DNA of 64,000 nucleotides from Pseudooceanicola sp. HF7 (GTDB taxonomy: Bacteria; Pseudomonadota; Alphaproteobacteria; Rhodobacterales; Rhodobacteraceae): assembly GCF_011806405.1 (NCBI RefSeq), contig NZ_JAATOW010000002.1:62001-126000 (forward strand), read 5' to 3'. Shown here one piece after another: positions 16,756 through 24,351 of this stretch. Every line of letters begins with the position of its first letter. Position 1 is the stretch's first letter. The notes beneath the pieces are model-generated. The model searched no databases, was not told the origin of the DNA, and was given only the letters and a program-made list of their open reading frames with translations. Made by a program: the position numbers and the translations under genes.

Positions 16756-17460
16756 TCAGTGGCGGAAGTGCTTGCGGTAGGTGCCGGGTTCCGTGCCGAG
16801 CGCCGCCTGCATGTCCCGGTTCGCCTTGATCTGCGCCTCTGTCATCGGGGCGATGTCCAGCGTACTGGTCGCGCGGGGCAGGGGGATGACCTGGGCGATG
16901 GGCGTGCCCGCGGGCAGGGTGCCGGTAAAACCTTCTTCCAGCCAGAGGGCGGGGAAATGCACGTAGCCATCCCGGAAGAGGTCGCAATCGACCTGGCCGG
17001 AGAGGGTCCGGAAGGGCAGGTCCTCTCTGTTGAGGGGATGGGTGAAAAGCAGCGACCAGCCGGCAGGGGCCTCGAGGGTCCAGAAATTCATGAACTTCAG
17101 GATCGAGTTGACCGCCAGCCGGTAGGGCGCTCCGCTGGCCTGTTCGGGCACATGCAGCCCCACCGGCGCGCGGGAGATCAGCGTGTCCGGCAGGGCGGGT
17201 GGATCCCAGTCCCAGGAGACCACGCCGGCCTCGAAATGCAGGTCCGCCGCCAGCGGGATCATGATCCCGAGCGAGAGCGCATCCAGGAAGGGCGGGCAAT
17301 GTTTGAGCGTACGCACCACCGCGCCGCCCAGCGTCGGCGCCGGGGCCTCGGACGGCATGGCGCGCAGCCAGTCGGGCAGGGCCTGGCGCGCTGGCCGGGG
17401 CCGGGGCAGCAGCGGTTCCAGATCCGGGTGGCAGCGGGCGGTGATCAGGGGGGCGTTCAT
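16756..17460 (-). CDS. Conserved hypothetical protein at the end of the transporter operon
   Basis: A 234-residue soluble protein without signal or membrane segments. Visible motifs are LPDWLRAMPSEAP, RTLKHCPPFLDALSLGIMIPLAAD, VVSWDWDPP, KFMNFWTLEAPAGWSLLFTHPLNREDLPFRTLSG and GTLPAGTPIAQVIPLPR. It may belong to the DUF6065-like group, which I cannot confirm. It begins 8 bp after the end of the PotC-like permease gene, so it is probably cotranscribed with that importer; a role in using the imported substrate is inference. Confidence 0.7.
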   Translation of the reverse strand: MNAPLITARCHPDLEPLLPRPRPARQALPDWLRAMPSEAPAPTLGGAVVRTLKHCPPFLDALSLGIMIPLAADLHFEAGVVSWDWDPPALPDTLISRAPVGLHVPEQASGAPYRLAVNSILKFMNFWTLEAPAGWSLLFTHPLNREDLPFRTLSGQVDCDLFRDGYVHFPALWLEEGFTGTLPAGTPIAQVIPLPRATSTLDIAPMTEAQIKANRDMQAALGTEPGTYRKHFRH

Positions 17461-17468
17461 GGGCGCAG

Positions 17469-18302
17469 TCAGCCGCCTTTTCGCTCGCGCGACAAGAGAA
17501 AGGTATGCAAGAGCGCGCCTGCCACGGTGATCGTGATGATGACGGTGCCGATAGCGTTGATCACCGGGGGGTGGCCATTGGGATTGCGGCCCATGGCGCC
17601 GATTTCCGTGGCCAGGGTGCAGGCCCCGCCCTTGGCGAACATGGTGGTGTTGTAATTCTCGATCGAGGCCATGAAGGCGATGACCCCGGCAGAGACCAGC
17701 GCGGGCGCGAGGTAGGGCAGGGTCAGGCGGCGGAAGACGCGGAAAGGCGAGGCCCCGAGGTCGAGCGCGGCTTCCTCAAGCTCGATCGGCTGGCGTTGCA
17801 GGCGGGCCATGAGGATGAGCATCGGGTAGGAGGCGATGAAGGTGACCTGTGCCATGATGATGGTGAAGAGACCGGCATTGATGCCGACCTGGCCCCAGAA
17901 CACCAGCGCGCCCAGGCCCAGCACCACGCCGGGGGCCAGCATGGGCGAAAGAAGCACCCACCAGAGCACGCCATTGGCCTTCGAGCGCCAGCGCGTCAGC
18001 AGCACCGCGCCGGACAGTCCCAGCAGCAGCGCCAGCGGCACCACGATCAGCGCCACCCAGATCGAATTGCCGAAGCAGGAGATCAGCCGGTCGCGATCCA
18101 GCACCCGCAGCACCGGATCGGCGCGCAGCTCGTCCTGGGGCATCCAGAAGAAGCTGTACCACTTGGTCGTGAAGCCGCGCCATTCCGTCACCGAGGGCGG
18201 CGAGATGTTGTTGAAGGAGGAGATCACCATCAGGATCAGAGGGCCGAACATGAAGACCAGGAAGAGCCCTGTGTAGATGTTCAACAGGCGGTCGGATTTC
18301 AT
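17469..18302 (-). CDS. ABC transporter permease, PotC type
   Basis: A 277-residue inner-membrane permease with about six helices and the EAA loop EEAALDLGASPFRVFRRLTLP that contacts the ATPase. It belongs to the spermidine/putrescine-type (PotC) family, although the substrate could be another cationic or N-containing compound. Its ATG overlaps the stop of a 34-codon frame that bridges the gap to the upstream permease gene. The C-terminus ends SRERKGG. Confidence 0.9.
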   Translation of the reverse strand: MKSDRLLNIYTGLFLVFMFGPLILMVISSFNNISPPSVTEWRGFTTKWYSFFWMPQDELRADPVLRVLDRDRLISCFGNSIWVALIVVPLALLLGLSGAVLLTRWRSKANGVLWWVLLSPMLAPGVVLGLGALVFWGQVGINAGLFTIIMAQVTFIASYPMLILMARLQRQPIELEEAALDLGASPFRVFRRLTLPYLAPALVSAGVIAFMASIENYNTTMFAKGGACTLATEIGAMGRNPNGHPPVINAIGTVIITITVAGALLHTFLLSRERKGG

Positions 18303-18403
18303 GCCGCGGTCCTTTGTGCTGCCGGGGCGGGGGGCCAGCCCCCCGTCTCCGTTCCGGAGACTCCCCCCGAAGTATTTCCGGCCAGATGAAGGGATCTGGT
18401 CAT
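18299..18403 (-). CDS. Bridging 34-codon frame spanning a repeat inside the operon
   Basis: The frame begins with an ATG at 18403 that overlaps the PotB-like stop (ATGA) and ends with a TGA overlapping the PotC-like ATG (ATGA at 18302). It encodes MTRSLHLAGNTSGG followed by a Gly/Pro/Ala-rich tail and consists almost wholly of the dispersed hairpin repeat at 18329-18393. It is probably not a functional protein, but translation of it would carry ribosomes from one permease gene to the next. Confidence 0.4.
   Translation of the reverse strand: MTRSLHLAGNTSGGVSGTETGGWPPAPAAQRTAA
18329..18393 (+). repeat. Dispersed hairpin-hairpin-tail repeat (intra-operon copy)
   Basis: GGGGGGC/GCCCCCC hairpin (18329-18344), GTCTCC/GGAGAC hairpin (18345-18361), then TCCCCCC and the tail GAAGTATTTCCGGCCAGATG with AAGGG. 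It is nearly identical in layout and tail to the copy at 44595-44653. It sits between the two permease genes of the importer. Confidence 0.8.
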
Positions 18404-19863
18404 CACTGCACCCTCGCGAAGTCTTTCAGGCGCGTCCGCATGAGCCACATGAAGAGCGCCACCAGAAGGAAGCAGAGTATCGTGTAGCCGAAGCTGTAGG
18501 CGGCGCCGATGTTGGAATTCTCGCTTTCGAAGAACTTGTTGTAGATCGTCTGGGAGAACCATTCCGCCTGCAGCCCCCGGCTGATGATGCGGGGGACGGA
18601 GAAGGCACCGGCGGAAAGCATGAAGGTGGCGATGCAGCCCACGGCGATGCCGGGCTTGGAATGGGGGATGATCACGCGCCAGTGGACGCGCCAGGTCCGG
18701 GCGCCGAGGTCCTCGGCCGCCTCGATCTGGTTGCGGTCCAGCGTCGACATGACGTTGTAGATCGGGAACACCATGAAGAGCACGTAGGTGTAGACGATCA
18801 CCACGAAGATCGTGCCGGGGAAGCGCTTGAACTGGATCGGCTCGCTGATCAGGTGGCTCCACATCAGGAGCGAGTTGATGAGGCCCTGATTGTCGATGAT
18901 CGTGGTCCAGGCGTAGATCCGCATGAGCTCGACGATGGCATAGGGGATCACGAGGCCGACGAAGAGCCAGACGGCCTTGTCCGGGGGCGTGGCCAGGGCG
19001 ACCTTGTAGGCGATGGGGTAGCAGACGATGAGCGCGAACGCCGTGGCCATCAGTGCGAAGGCGATGGTGCGCACGAGGGTGACGAGGCCGAGGCGTTCGT
19101 AGGTCTGGCCCTCGACCTCGTAGCGCAGGCCGAGGAGGCCCAGCATGCGGTTGGAGAGGCGCGCGTCCTCGAGTGCCTTCTGCTCTGCACCCAGGGGGAT
19201 TAGCCGCGGGGCGGCGAGGGCCTGGAAATTCGACAGGGTGAAGGGGAAGGCGTTGGCCTCTTCCGCCTGCAGGCGGGCGAAGAGGTCATCGGCAAGCGCG
19301 GCGATCTGCTGCGCGGTGTCGAGCTGGGTTGGCAGGGGATCTGTGGCAACCACGGCGAGGCTGGGCAGATTGTAGAGCGTGTCTAGGTATTCCGCCGGCG
19401 CGCCGGTGTCGCGGACAAGGCGGGAATGGGTGGTGGCACGGTCACATTGGATGATGAAGCCGCGCCCCTGGCCGGTGGGCGCGGCGCCGCCGATTGAGGG
19501 GGTGCCCATGACGCCGCCGCCAATGGATGGCGTGGCCATGCCGCCGGACGTTGCGCCGCCGATAGAGGGCGTGGCCATGCCGCCGGATGTCGCCCCACCT
19601 ATGCTGGGCACAGCCATGCCGCCGGGCCCCCGCGTGGCGGGGGGCGTGGCGGTCATGTCGCGTTCAAGCAGGGCCGCGCAGGTCTTTGCATCGCGGCTGA
19701 TCCGCAGGGCGATGGAGCTGTCTAGCTCCCGCGCCGGCGGGGTCACCGCGCGCTCCAGCATGGAGAGCTGCGGCAGGACGATCAGCATCAGCCCCCAGGC
19801 TGCCACGGCTAGGAAGAAAAGCGCCGTCAGCCCTGGGCCATATCCCCTCAGCAGCCCCTTCAT
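18403..19863 (-). CDS. ABC transporter permease, PotB type, with repetitive periplasmic insert
   Basis: A 486-residue permease, far longer than the usual ~290. The first helix (residues ~11-32) is followed by a ~240-residue extracytoplasmic insert, then the usual core with EAA loop IEAAEDLGARTWRVHWRVIIP. The insert contains a tandem repeat at residues ~81-127 built on GGMATPSIGGATS, and a Cys in IIQCDR. Large periplasmic inserts occur in some PotB homologues of this group; the repeat is unusual. The gene overlaps the ATPase gene by ATGA. Confidence 0.9.
   Translation of the reverse strand: MKGLLRGYGPGLTALFFLAVAAWGLMLIVLPQLSMLERAVTPPARELDSSIALRISRDAKTCAALLERDMTATPPATRGPGGMAVPSIGGATSGGMATPSIGGATSGGMATPSIGGGVMGTPSIGGAAPTGQGRGFIIQCDRATTHSRLVRDTGAPAEYLDTLYNLPSLAVVATDPLPTQLDTAQQIAALADDLFARLQAEEANAFPFTLSNFQALAAPRLIPLGAEQKALEDARLSNRMLGLLGLRYEVEGQTYERLGLVTLVRTIAFALMATAFALIVCYPIAYKVALATPPDKAVWLFVGLVIPYAIVELMRIYAWTTIIDNQGLINSLLMWSHLISEPIQFKRFPGTIFVVIVYTYVLFMVFPIYNVMSTLDRNQIEAAEDLGARTWRVHWRVIIPHSKPGIAVGCIATFMLSAGAFSVPRIISRGLQAEWFSQTIYNKFFESENSNIGAAYSFGYTILCFLLVALFMWLMRTRLKDFARVQ
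19483..19623 (-). repeat. Tandem coding repeat in the PotB-like permease
   Basis: Four imperfect copies of a unit encoding GGMA(V/T)PSIGGATS, with the last copies shortened to GGVMGTPSIGGA. The DNA unit is about 39 bp, so copy-number variation between strains would stay in frame. Confidence 0.8.
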
Positions 19864-20975
19864 TGCGCGGCCAGCTCGCGGCCGGTGCGGGCCAGCGGGC
19901 CTTCGGGCAGGATCACGGCGCTTTGCGCGGCAAAGCCGATCCGCGCCTCTTGCGCCATGGGGGCCAGGGTGCCGGTGTTGGTCTGGTGCAGGGTCAGGCT
20001 TTGCCCCGTCGGGGTCAGGAATTCATAGGTCACGAAGGCCCCTTCCAGATCGCGGCGCTTCAGGTCGGCGGTGAAGACATTGCCCGGATCGCCAAAGACC
20101 ATCTGTTCGGGGCGCACGAAGAGGATCGCCTGGGCGCCGGGTTCAAGACTCTTGGGATTGCGCCCGACAAGCTGGCCCGAGGCGGTCTCGATCCGCGCCA
20201 TCGCGCCATCGGTGGCCACCACGTGACCGGGCAGGGCGTTGACCTCGCCCACGAAACTGGCGGCAAAGGCGCTTTCGGGGGCGGAATAGATCTCGTCCCC
20301 GGTGCCCACCTGTTCGATGACGCCGTTGTTCATCACCGCTATGCGGTCCGACATGGTCAGCGCTTCGCCCTGGTCGTGGGTGATGTAGATGAAGGTCACG
20401 CCGGTCTTCTTCTGGATCTCGCGCAGCTCGGCCCGCATGTGCTGGCGCAGCTTCAGATCCAGCGCGGAAAGCGGCTCGTCCAGCAGCAGCACAGCCGGCT
20501 CCACCGCCAGCGCCCGCGCGATCGCCACCCGCTGACGCTGCCCGCCTGACAATTCAGAGGGCAGCTTGTCCCCCTGGTCGCCAAGCGCCACCAGCTCCAG
20601 CAATTCCTGGGCGCGCTGCCGCCGCGCCTTCTTGCCCACGCCGCGCGCCTCAAGCCCGAAGGCCACGTTCTCCCAGACCGGCATCAGCGGAAACAGCGCC
20701 AAGTTCTGGAAGATCAGCGCGGTGGGACGGGCGTTGGGGCCGATGCCCTTCATGTCCTCGCCGCCGATCAGCACGCGCCCGTCCGTGGGCTCCACGAAGC
20801 CCGAAACGGTGCGCAGGATCGTCGTCTTGCCACAGCCCGACGGGCCCAGGATGGAAAAGAACTCGCCCGCCTCGACCACCAGGTCGGTCGGCTGCACGGC
20901 GGTAAACCCGTTGGGATAGGTGATCGACACCCCCTCAAGACGCACATCGCGCCCGCGCATCGCCAGGTCAGTCAT
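19860..20975 (-). CDS. ABC transporter ATP-binding protein, PotA type
   Basis: A 371-residue importer ATPase. Walker A GPSGCGKTT, signature LSGGQRQR, Walker B LLLDEPLSALD and switch ITHDQGEA are present, followed by a C-terminal TOBE domain (~residues 245-371) typical of polyamine/thiamine/iron-type systems. A run of hydrophilic residues precedes the core at VSITYPNGF. The gene is separated from the binding-protein gene by 144 bp containing a hairpin, which may lower its expression relative to the binding protein. Confidence 0.92.
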   Translation of the reverse strand: MTDLAMRGRDVRLEGVSITYPNGFTAVQPTDLVVEAGEFFSILGPSGCGKTTILRTVSGFVEPTDGRVLIGGEDMKGIGPNARPTALIFQNLALFPLMPVWENVAFGLEARGVGKKARRQRAQELLELVALGDQGDKLPSELSGGQRQRVAIARALAVEPAVLLLDEPLSALDLKLRQHMRAELREIQKKTGVTFIYITHDQGEALTMSDRIAVMNNGVIEQVGTGDEIYSAPESAFAASFVGEVNALPGHVVATDGAMARIETASGQLVGRNPKSLEPGAQAILFVRPEQMVFGDPGNVFTADLKRRDLEGAFVTYEFLTPTGQSLTLHQTNTGTLAPMAQEARIGFAAQSAVILPEGPLARTGRELAAQ

Positions 20976-21081
20976 GGATTCCCCGATCTCATGGAAAGGC
21001 GCGCCGGCCCCTCTCTTCTTCTTGCTTCATAAACTCCCGCCGGAGGCATCCGACCTTTCGGTGCGACGCAGCGGCGAAAAT

Positions 21082-21111
21082 GGGGGCGCGCAACAGCCGT
21101 CGCGCGCCCCC
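21082..21111 (-). terminator. Partial terminator between binding-protein and ATPase genes
   Basis: GGGGGCGCG and CGCGCCCCC at 21082-21090/21103-21111 form a 9-bp stem. On the minus strand it is followed by ATTTTCG. It is nine bases past the binding-protein stop and probably causes partial termination, giving more binding protein than membrane complex. Confidence 0.65.
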
Positions 21112-21119
21112 CAATCGGA

Positions 21120-22241
21120 TCAGGCGTTGGTGATGATCTCGACCATCTCGTTCACGACAGGCGCGTAGAACGGGGTGTCGGACTGCCACCACCACATGTT
21201 GCCCAGCACTTCCGGCGTGTAGACTTCGTTGAACTGCGCCCGGAACTCTTCAGAGGCAAAGTCCGCGGCACCGGTCACGGCAGAGTTGTAGCCGGTGTTG
21301 TTGGCGAACATACCGCCGACTTCCGGGGTCAGCATGAAGTTCATGAAGGCGATGGCCTGTTCGGTGTTCTCCGCGCCGCGCAGCATCCCGAAGCTGTCGA
21401 GCCAAGTGATTATGCCTTCCTTCGGCGCGCGATAGACGAAATCGGGGTTCTCCCGGTTCAGCAGCAGCCCGGTGGTGTCCCAGGTCTGGCCGATGATGCA
21501 GCCGGCGTCCTTGAAGGCGGCCGTTGCCTCGGTGCCGTTGTTCCAGAAGGCGCCGAAGTGGTCCTTGTTGGCCACCATGAATTCGACCACCTTGCCGAAG
21601 ATGCGGCGGGCGTCTTCCTCGGACTTGTAGACATCGTACATGCGGTTGGACTGCACTTCGCCGATCGCATCCAGGTAGAGGCCGACGCCGATCAGCGCGG
21701 ATTTCTGGCGGAAGGCGGATTTGCCCTCGGTGCCGTCAGCGAACATGTCGCCATAGGAGAGATCCGCATCCGAGATCGGCAGGGCCGCGCGGTTCAGCGT
21801 GATGCCCTCTGTGCCCCAGTCGAATGGCAGGACGACCTGGTTGCCGTTCTGCACGCCGCCAAGAGAGGCGCTGTCGCGCAGGAAGGCGGGGATGACCGCA
21901 TCCGCGTTCACGTCCTCGGGGATCGGCTGGAAGAAGTGTTCGCCGCTGTCGTCGTAGTAGTTCGACACGTTGGTGATGGAGGGGAAGACCACGTCGAAGC
22001 CCTTGCCGCCATTGGCGCGCACGGTCGACTCGGCTTCGTCGTTGGATCCGAAGGTGGTCAGGTCCAGGGTGATGCCGGTCTCCGCCTCGAATTTCTCGGC
22101 GATATTGGGCTGGATGTAATCCTGCCAGGCGAAGATCTTGACCGTGCCGGAAGATGCCAGCGCGTCAGAGGCGCGCAGGACAGCCGGCGCAGCGACCGCG
22201 CCTGCGGTCAGCTTGAGGGCATTGCGGCGTGTGAAAGACAT
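21120..22241 (-). CDS. ABC transporter substrate-binding protein, PotD type
   Basis: A 373-residue periplasmic binding protein with a Tat-like signal (SFTRRNALKLTAGAVAAPAVL). The mature domain starts VKIFAWQDYIQPNIAEKFEAETG and contains FDVVFPS, PFDWGTEGI and GCIIGQTWD, as in PotD/PotF. It is the first gene of the importer operon. A weak GGGGAG ribosome site lies 13 bp before the ATG. Upstream at 22381-22396 is a RutR/TetR-type palindrome. Polyamine specificity is the family default but is not proven. Confidence 0.9.
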   Translation of the reverse strand: MSFTRRNALKLTAGAVAAPAVLRASDALASSGTVKIFAWQDYIQPNIAEKFEAETGITLDLTTFGSNDEAESTVRANGGKGFDVVFPSITNVSNYYDDSGEHFFQPIPEDVNADAVIPAFLRDSASLGGVQNGNQVVLPFDWGTEGITLNRAALPISDADLSYGDMFADGTEGKSAFRQKSALIGVGLYLDAIGEVQSNRMYDVYKSEEDARRIFGKVVEFMVANKDHFGAFWNNGTEATAAFKDAGCIIGQTWDTTGLLLNRENPDFVYRAPKEGIITWLDSFGMLRGAENTEQAIAFMNFMLTPEVGGMFANNTGYNSAVTGAADFASEEFRAQFNEVYTPEVLGNMWWWQSDTPFYAPVVNEMVEIITNA

Positions 22242-22380
22242 TATGACGATAACTCCCCTGTCTGATTAATCTCCGCTCGCCGGGTCAGCATGGCCCTGTC
22301 CCGGTACGGACCTGGCTCGCTTAGACGCGCAGTGACACTTTTCCATGACATTTTTGTTGCAGGTTTATGAAAGCCGGAGC

Positions 22381-22396
22381 TTGACTGTACGGTCAA
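22381..22396. promoter_or_regulatory. RutR/TetR-type palindrome upstream of the importer operon
   Basis: TTGACTGTACGGTCAA is palindromic apart from one base pair and resembles the RutR consensus TTGACCAnnTGGTCAA. It lies about 140 bp before the binding-protein ATG. A gene for a RutR-like regulator ends this window at 64000. Confidence 0.55.
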
Positions 22397-22583
22397 TAAA
22401 AAACTGAGGCGCTGAGCGAAGATGGCTGTGTGGCCGGGCAATCGTGGGCAGCTTGTAGCGCGTCTGGGGCAGGGCAATCAGCCGGCGGTCACTGGCCATT
22501 GCGGCTGGCGCGGCGCGGCGGCCCTTGCCTGCAAGGTCGGGGCTTGAAACCGGTCGGCAGAAAATATGCAGACTGGACTTTTC

Positions 22584-22599
22584 TTGACTGTTTGCTCAA
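22584..22599. promoter_or_regulatory. Second copy of the TTGAC...TCAA site
   Basis: TTGACTGTTTGCTCAA matches the site at 22381 in 13 of 16 bases. It is weaker as a palindrome. It may be a second operator for the importer or for hemP. Confidence 0.35.
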
Positions 22600-22840
22600 C
22601 TTTCCCGAAGGGGCACGGATTGACAATCCTGATCGTATCAGTCAACTTTTCCCTATCCAGCCACTTCGCCATGCGCGGGGAAGCCCGATTCTGAAAATCA
22701 ATAGGATCTGACGATGACCTGCGCTGAGCTCGTCCCTTGTGGATGCCAAGCCCCTTACACGCGAGCGACCCCCAATGTGGGCACCTTCCTGGTGTGCCCC
22801 CCGGGCAAGGGAGCTTGATGCAATGGAGGAGGCAACGAGC

Positions 22841-23077
22841 ATGAAGCCGTATCGGAGCGGTGGCACCCCTGAAGGGGACAACGGCAGCCCGGCTGGAAAA
22901 GAAGGAAACGACCCGATGATGTCTGAGAAAATCGACCGCAAGACCGCGACCCCCGCGATCCCGCAGCATGATGCCGTGGAACTGACGGCGGGCGGCTCTA
23001 CCGCGCAGATCGTCCTGAACGAACAGATCTACACCCTGCGGATCACCCGGGCCGGTAAACTGATCCTGACGAAGTAA
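22841..23077 (+). CDS. hemP: Hemin uptake protein HemP family
   Basis: The C-terminal half, QIVLNEQIYTLRITRAGKLILTK, is the HemP signature. From the ATG at 22841 the protein has 78 residues and is preceded by a very strong GGAGGAGG at 22825-22832; ATGs at 22916 and 22919 would give 53 or 52 residues and have GAAGGAAA upstream, closer to the family length. HemP homologues are found with haem-uptake genes and one has been shown to act in activating such genes; here no haem receptor or transporter is adjacent. A strong terminator follows. Confidence 0.85.
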   Translation: MKPYRSGGTPEGDNGSPAGKEGNDPMMSEKIDRKTATPAIPQHDAVELTAGGSTAQIVLNEQIYTLRITRAGKLILTK

Positions 23078-23116
23078 GCGACCGGGGCAGGGGCATCCTC
23101 CGGAACGGGCAGAAGG

Positions 23117-23141
23117 GCCGCCACGTTGATGGCGGCTTTTT
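23117..23141 (+). terminator. Intrinsic terminator after hemP
   Basis: GCCGCC at 23117-23122 pairs with GGCGGC at 23131-23136 and is followed directly by five T residues. A textbook Rho-independent terminator. Confidence 0.85.
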
Positions 23142-23187
23142 CCTGTCGCAGGCCTGTCCGAACGCGGGCAGCCGCCGGTAGGCGGGG

Positions 23188-24351
23188 CTAGGCCAGGGCC
23201 GCACAGGCGCGGGCGATCACGATTTCCTCGTTCGTCGGAATGACCAGGGTGCGCACCTTTGCGCCCAGGGCAGAAATGTCGCGCTTTGCGGCCGCGTTCC
23301 TGTCTGCGTCCACGGCAATGCCGATCCACGCCATGTCCTGGCAGACCCTTTCGCGGATGGGGGCGGCGTTCTCTCCGATGCCGCCGGTGAAGACCAGCGC
23401 ATCCACGCCCCCCAGTGTCGCGGCCAGTCCGCCTATCTCCCGCTTGATGCGGGCGATGTAATAGGCGATGGCCTCTGCCGCTTCAGGCACATCGGAAGCA
23501 AGCAGCGTGCGCATGTCATGGCTGACCCCCGACATCCCCTTCAGCCCGGAGTGCCGGTAGAGCAGGTCAGAGAGGTCTGGCGCGCTCATCCCCTGATCCA
23601 GCAGGTAAAGCAGCACGCCGGGGTCGATCTGGCCAGACCGGGTGCCCATGGGCAGCCCGTCGATGGTGGAGAACCCCATGGAGGACGCCACGGAGCGCCC
23701 GCCCTTCAGCCCGCAGATGGAGGCGCCGTTGCCCAGGTGTGCGACGATCACGCGGCCCTCTGCGAGCGCGGGTTCGGACTCTGCCAGGTGGCCGGCGATA
23801 TAGCTGTAGCTCAGCCCGTGGAAGCCGTAGCGGCGGATCCCGGCGTCGTAATAGGAGCGCGGCAGGCCAAAGGCATCCTGCACGAAGGGATGGCCCCGGT
23901 GAAAGGCCGTGTCGAAGCAGGCGATCTGGACGGCATCGGGGAAATCCTCCATCGCGGCGCGGATGCCTGAAAGGTTGTGCGGCTGGTGCAGCGGGGCGAA
24001 GGGCACCAGGCTTTCCAGGTAATCAAGCGCCGCGGCGTCCAGGCGCAGCGGTTCTGCGCAACGCGTGCCGCCATGGACGACCCGGTGGCCGACGGCAGTG
24101 ATACTGGTCTGCGGAAAGCAGGTGCGGATCGCATCAAGCGCGCAGAGCAGGGCGCTGGCATGGCTTTCGCCTTCGCTGGGGCTGAGGGCGCGTTCCATCA
24201 GGCGGGCGCCGGTCATGTCCGTGAGACGCAGCGTGGTGCCCGTGCCGATATGATCGACAAGGCCCACGGCCAGCTCCCGCGCGGTGCGGTCGAACAGGGC
24301 AAACTTCAGCGAGGAGGATCCCGCGTTAAGGGTCAGGATCGCCTGGCTCAT
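23188..24351 (-). CDS. ackA: Acetate kinase
   Basis: A 387-residue acetate/propionate kinase that interconverts acetyl phosphate plus ADP with acetate plus ATP. Signatures are the N-terminal LTLNAGSSSLKFALF and the GHRVVHGG, FDTAFH, YGFHGLSY, GNGASICGLKGG, SMGFSTIDGLPMGTRSG and FTGGIGENA motifs. The ATG at 24351 overlaps the stop of the MaoC-Pta gene, giving a coupled Pta-Ack pathway. Longer in-frame starts overlap the neighbouring coding region and are unlikely. Confidence 0.93.
   Translation of the reverse strand: MSQAILTLNAGSSSLKFALFDRTARELAVGLVDHIGTGTTLRLTDMTGARLMERALSPSEGESHASALLCALDAIRTCFPQTSITAVGHRVVHGGTRCAEPLRLDAAALDYLESLVPFAPLHQPHNLSGIRAAMEDFPDAVQIACFDTAFHRGHPFVQDAFGLPRSYYDAGIRRYGFHGLSYSYIAGHLAESEPALAEGRVIVAHLGNGASICGLKGGRSVASSMGFSTIDGLPMGTRSGQIDPGVLLYLLDQGMSAPDLSDLLYRHSGLKGMSGVSHDMRTLLASDVPEAAEAIAYYIARIKREIGGLAATLGGVDALVFTGGIGENAAPIRERVCQDMAWIGIAVDADRNAAAKRDISALGAKVRTLVIPTNEEIVIARACAALA

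Larger units (their letters stand above)
22242..22840. other. 599-bp regulatory gap between the importer operon and hemP
   Basis: I see no convincing gene here. The stretch is less GC-rich than its surroundings and holds two related palindromes (22381-22396 and 22584-22599) and a TGATcgtATCA palindrome at 22630-22640. The last part leads into hemP. Confidence 0.6.
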
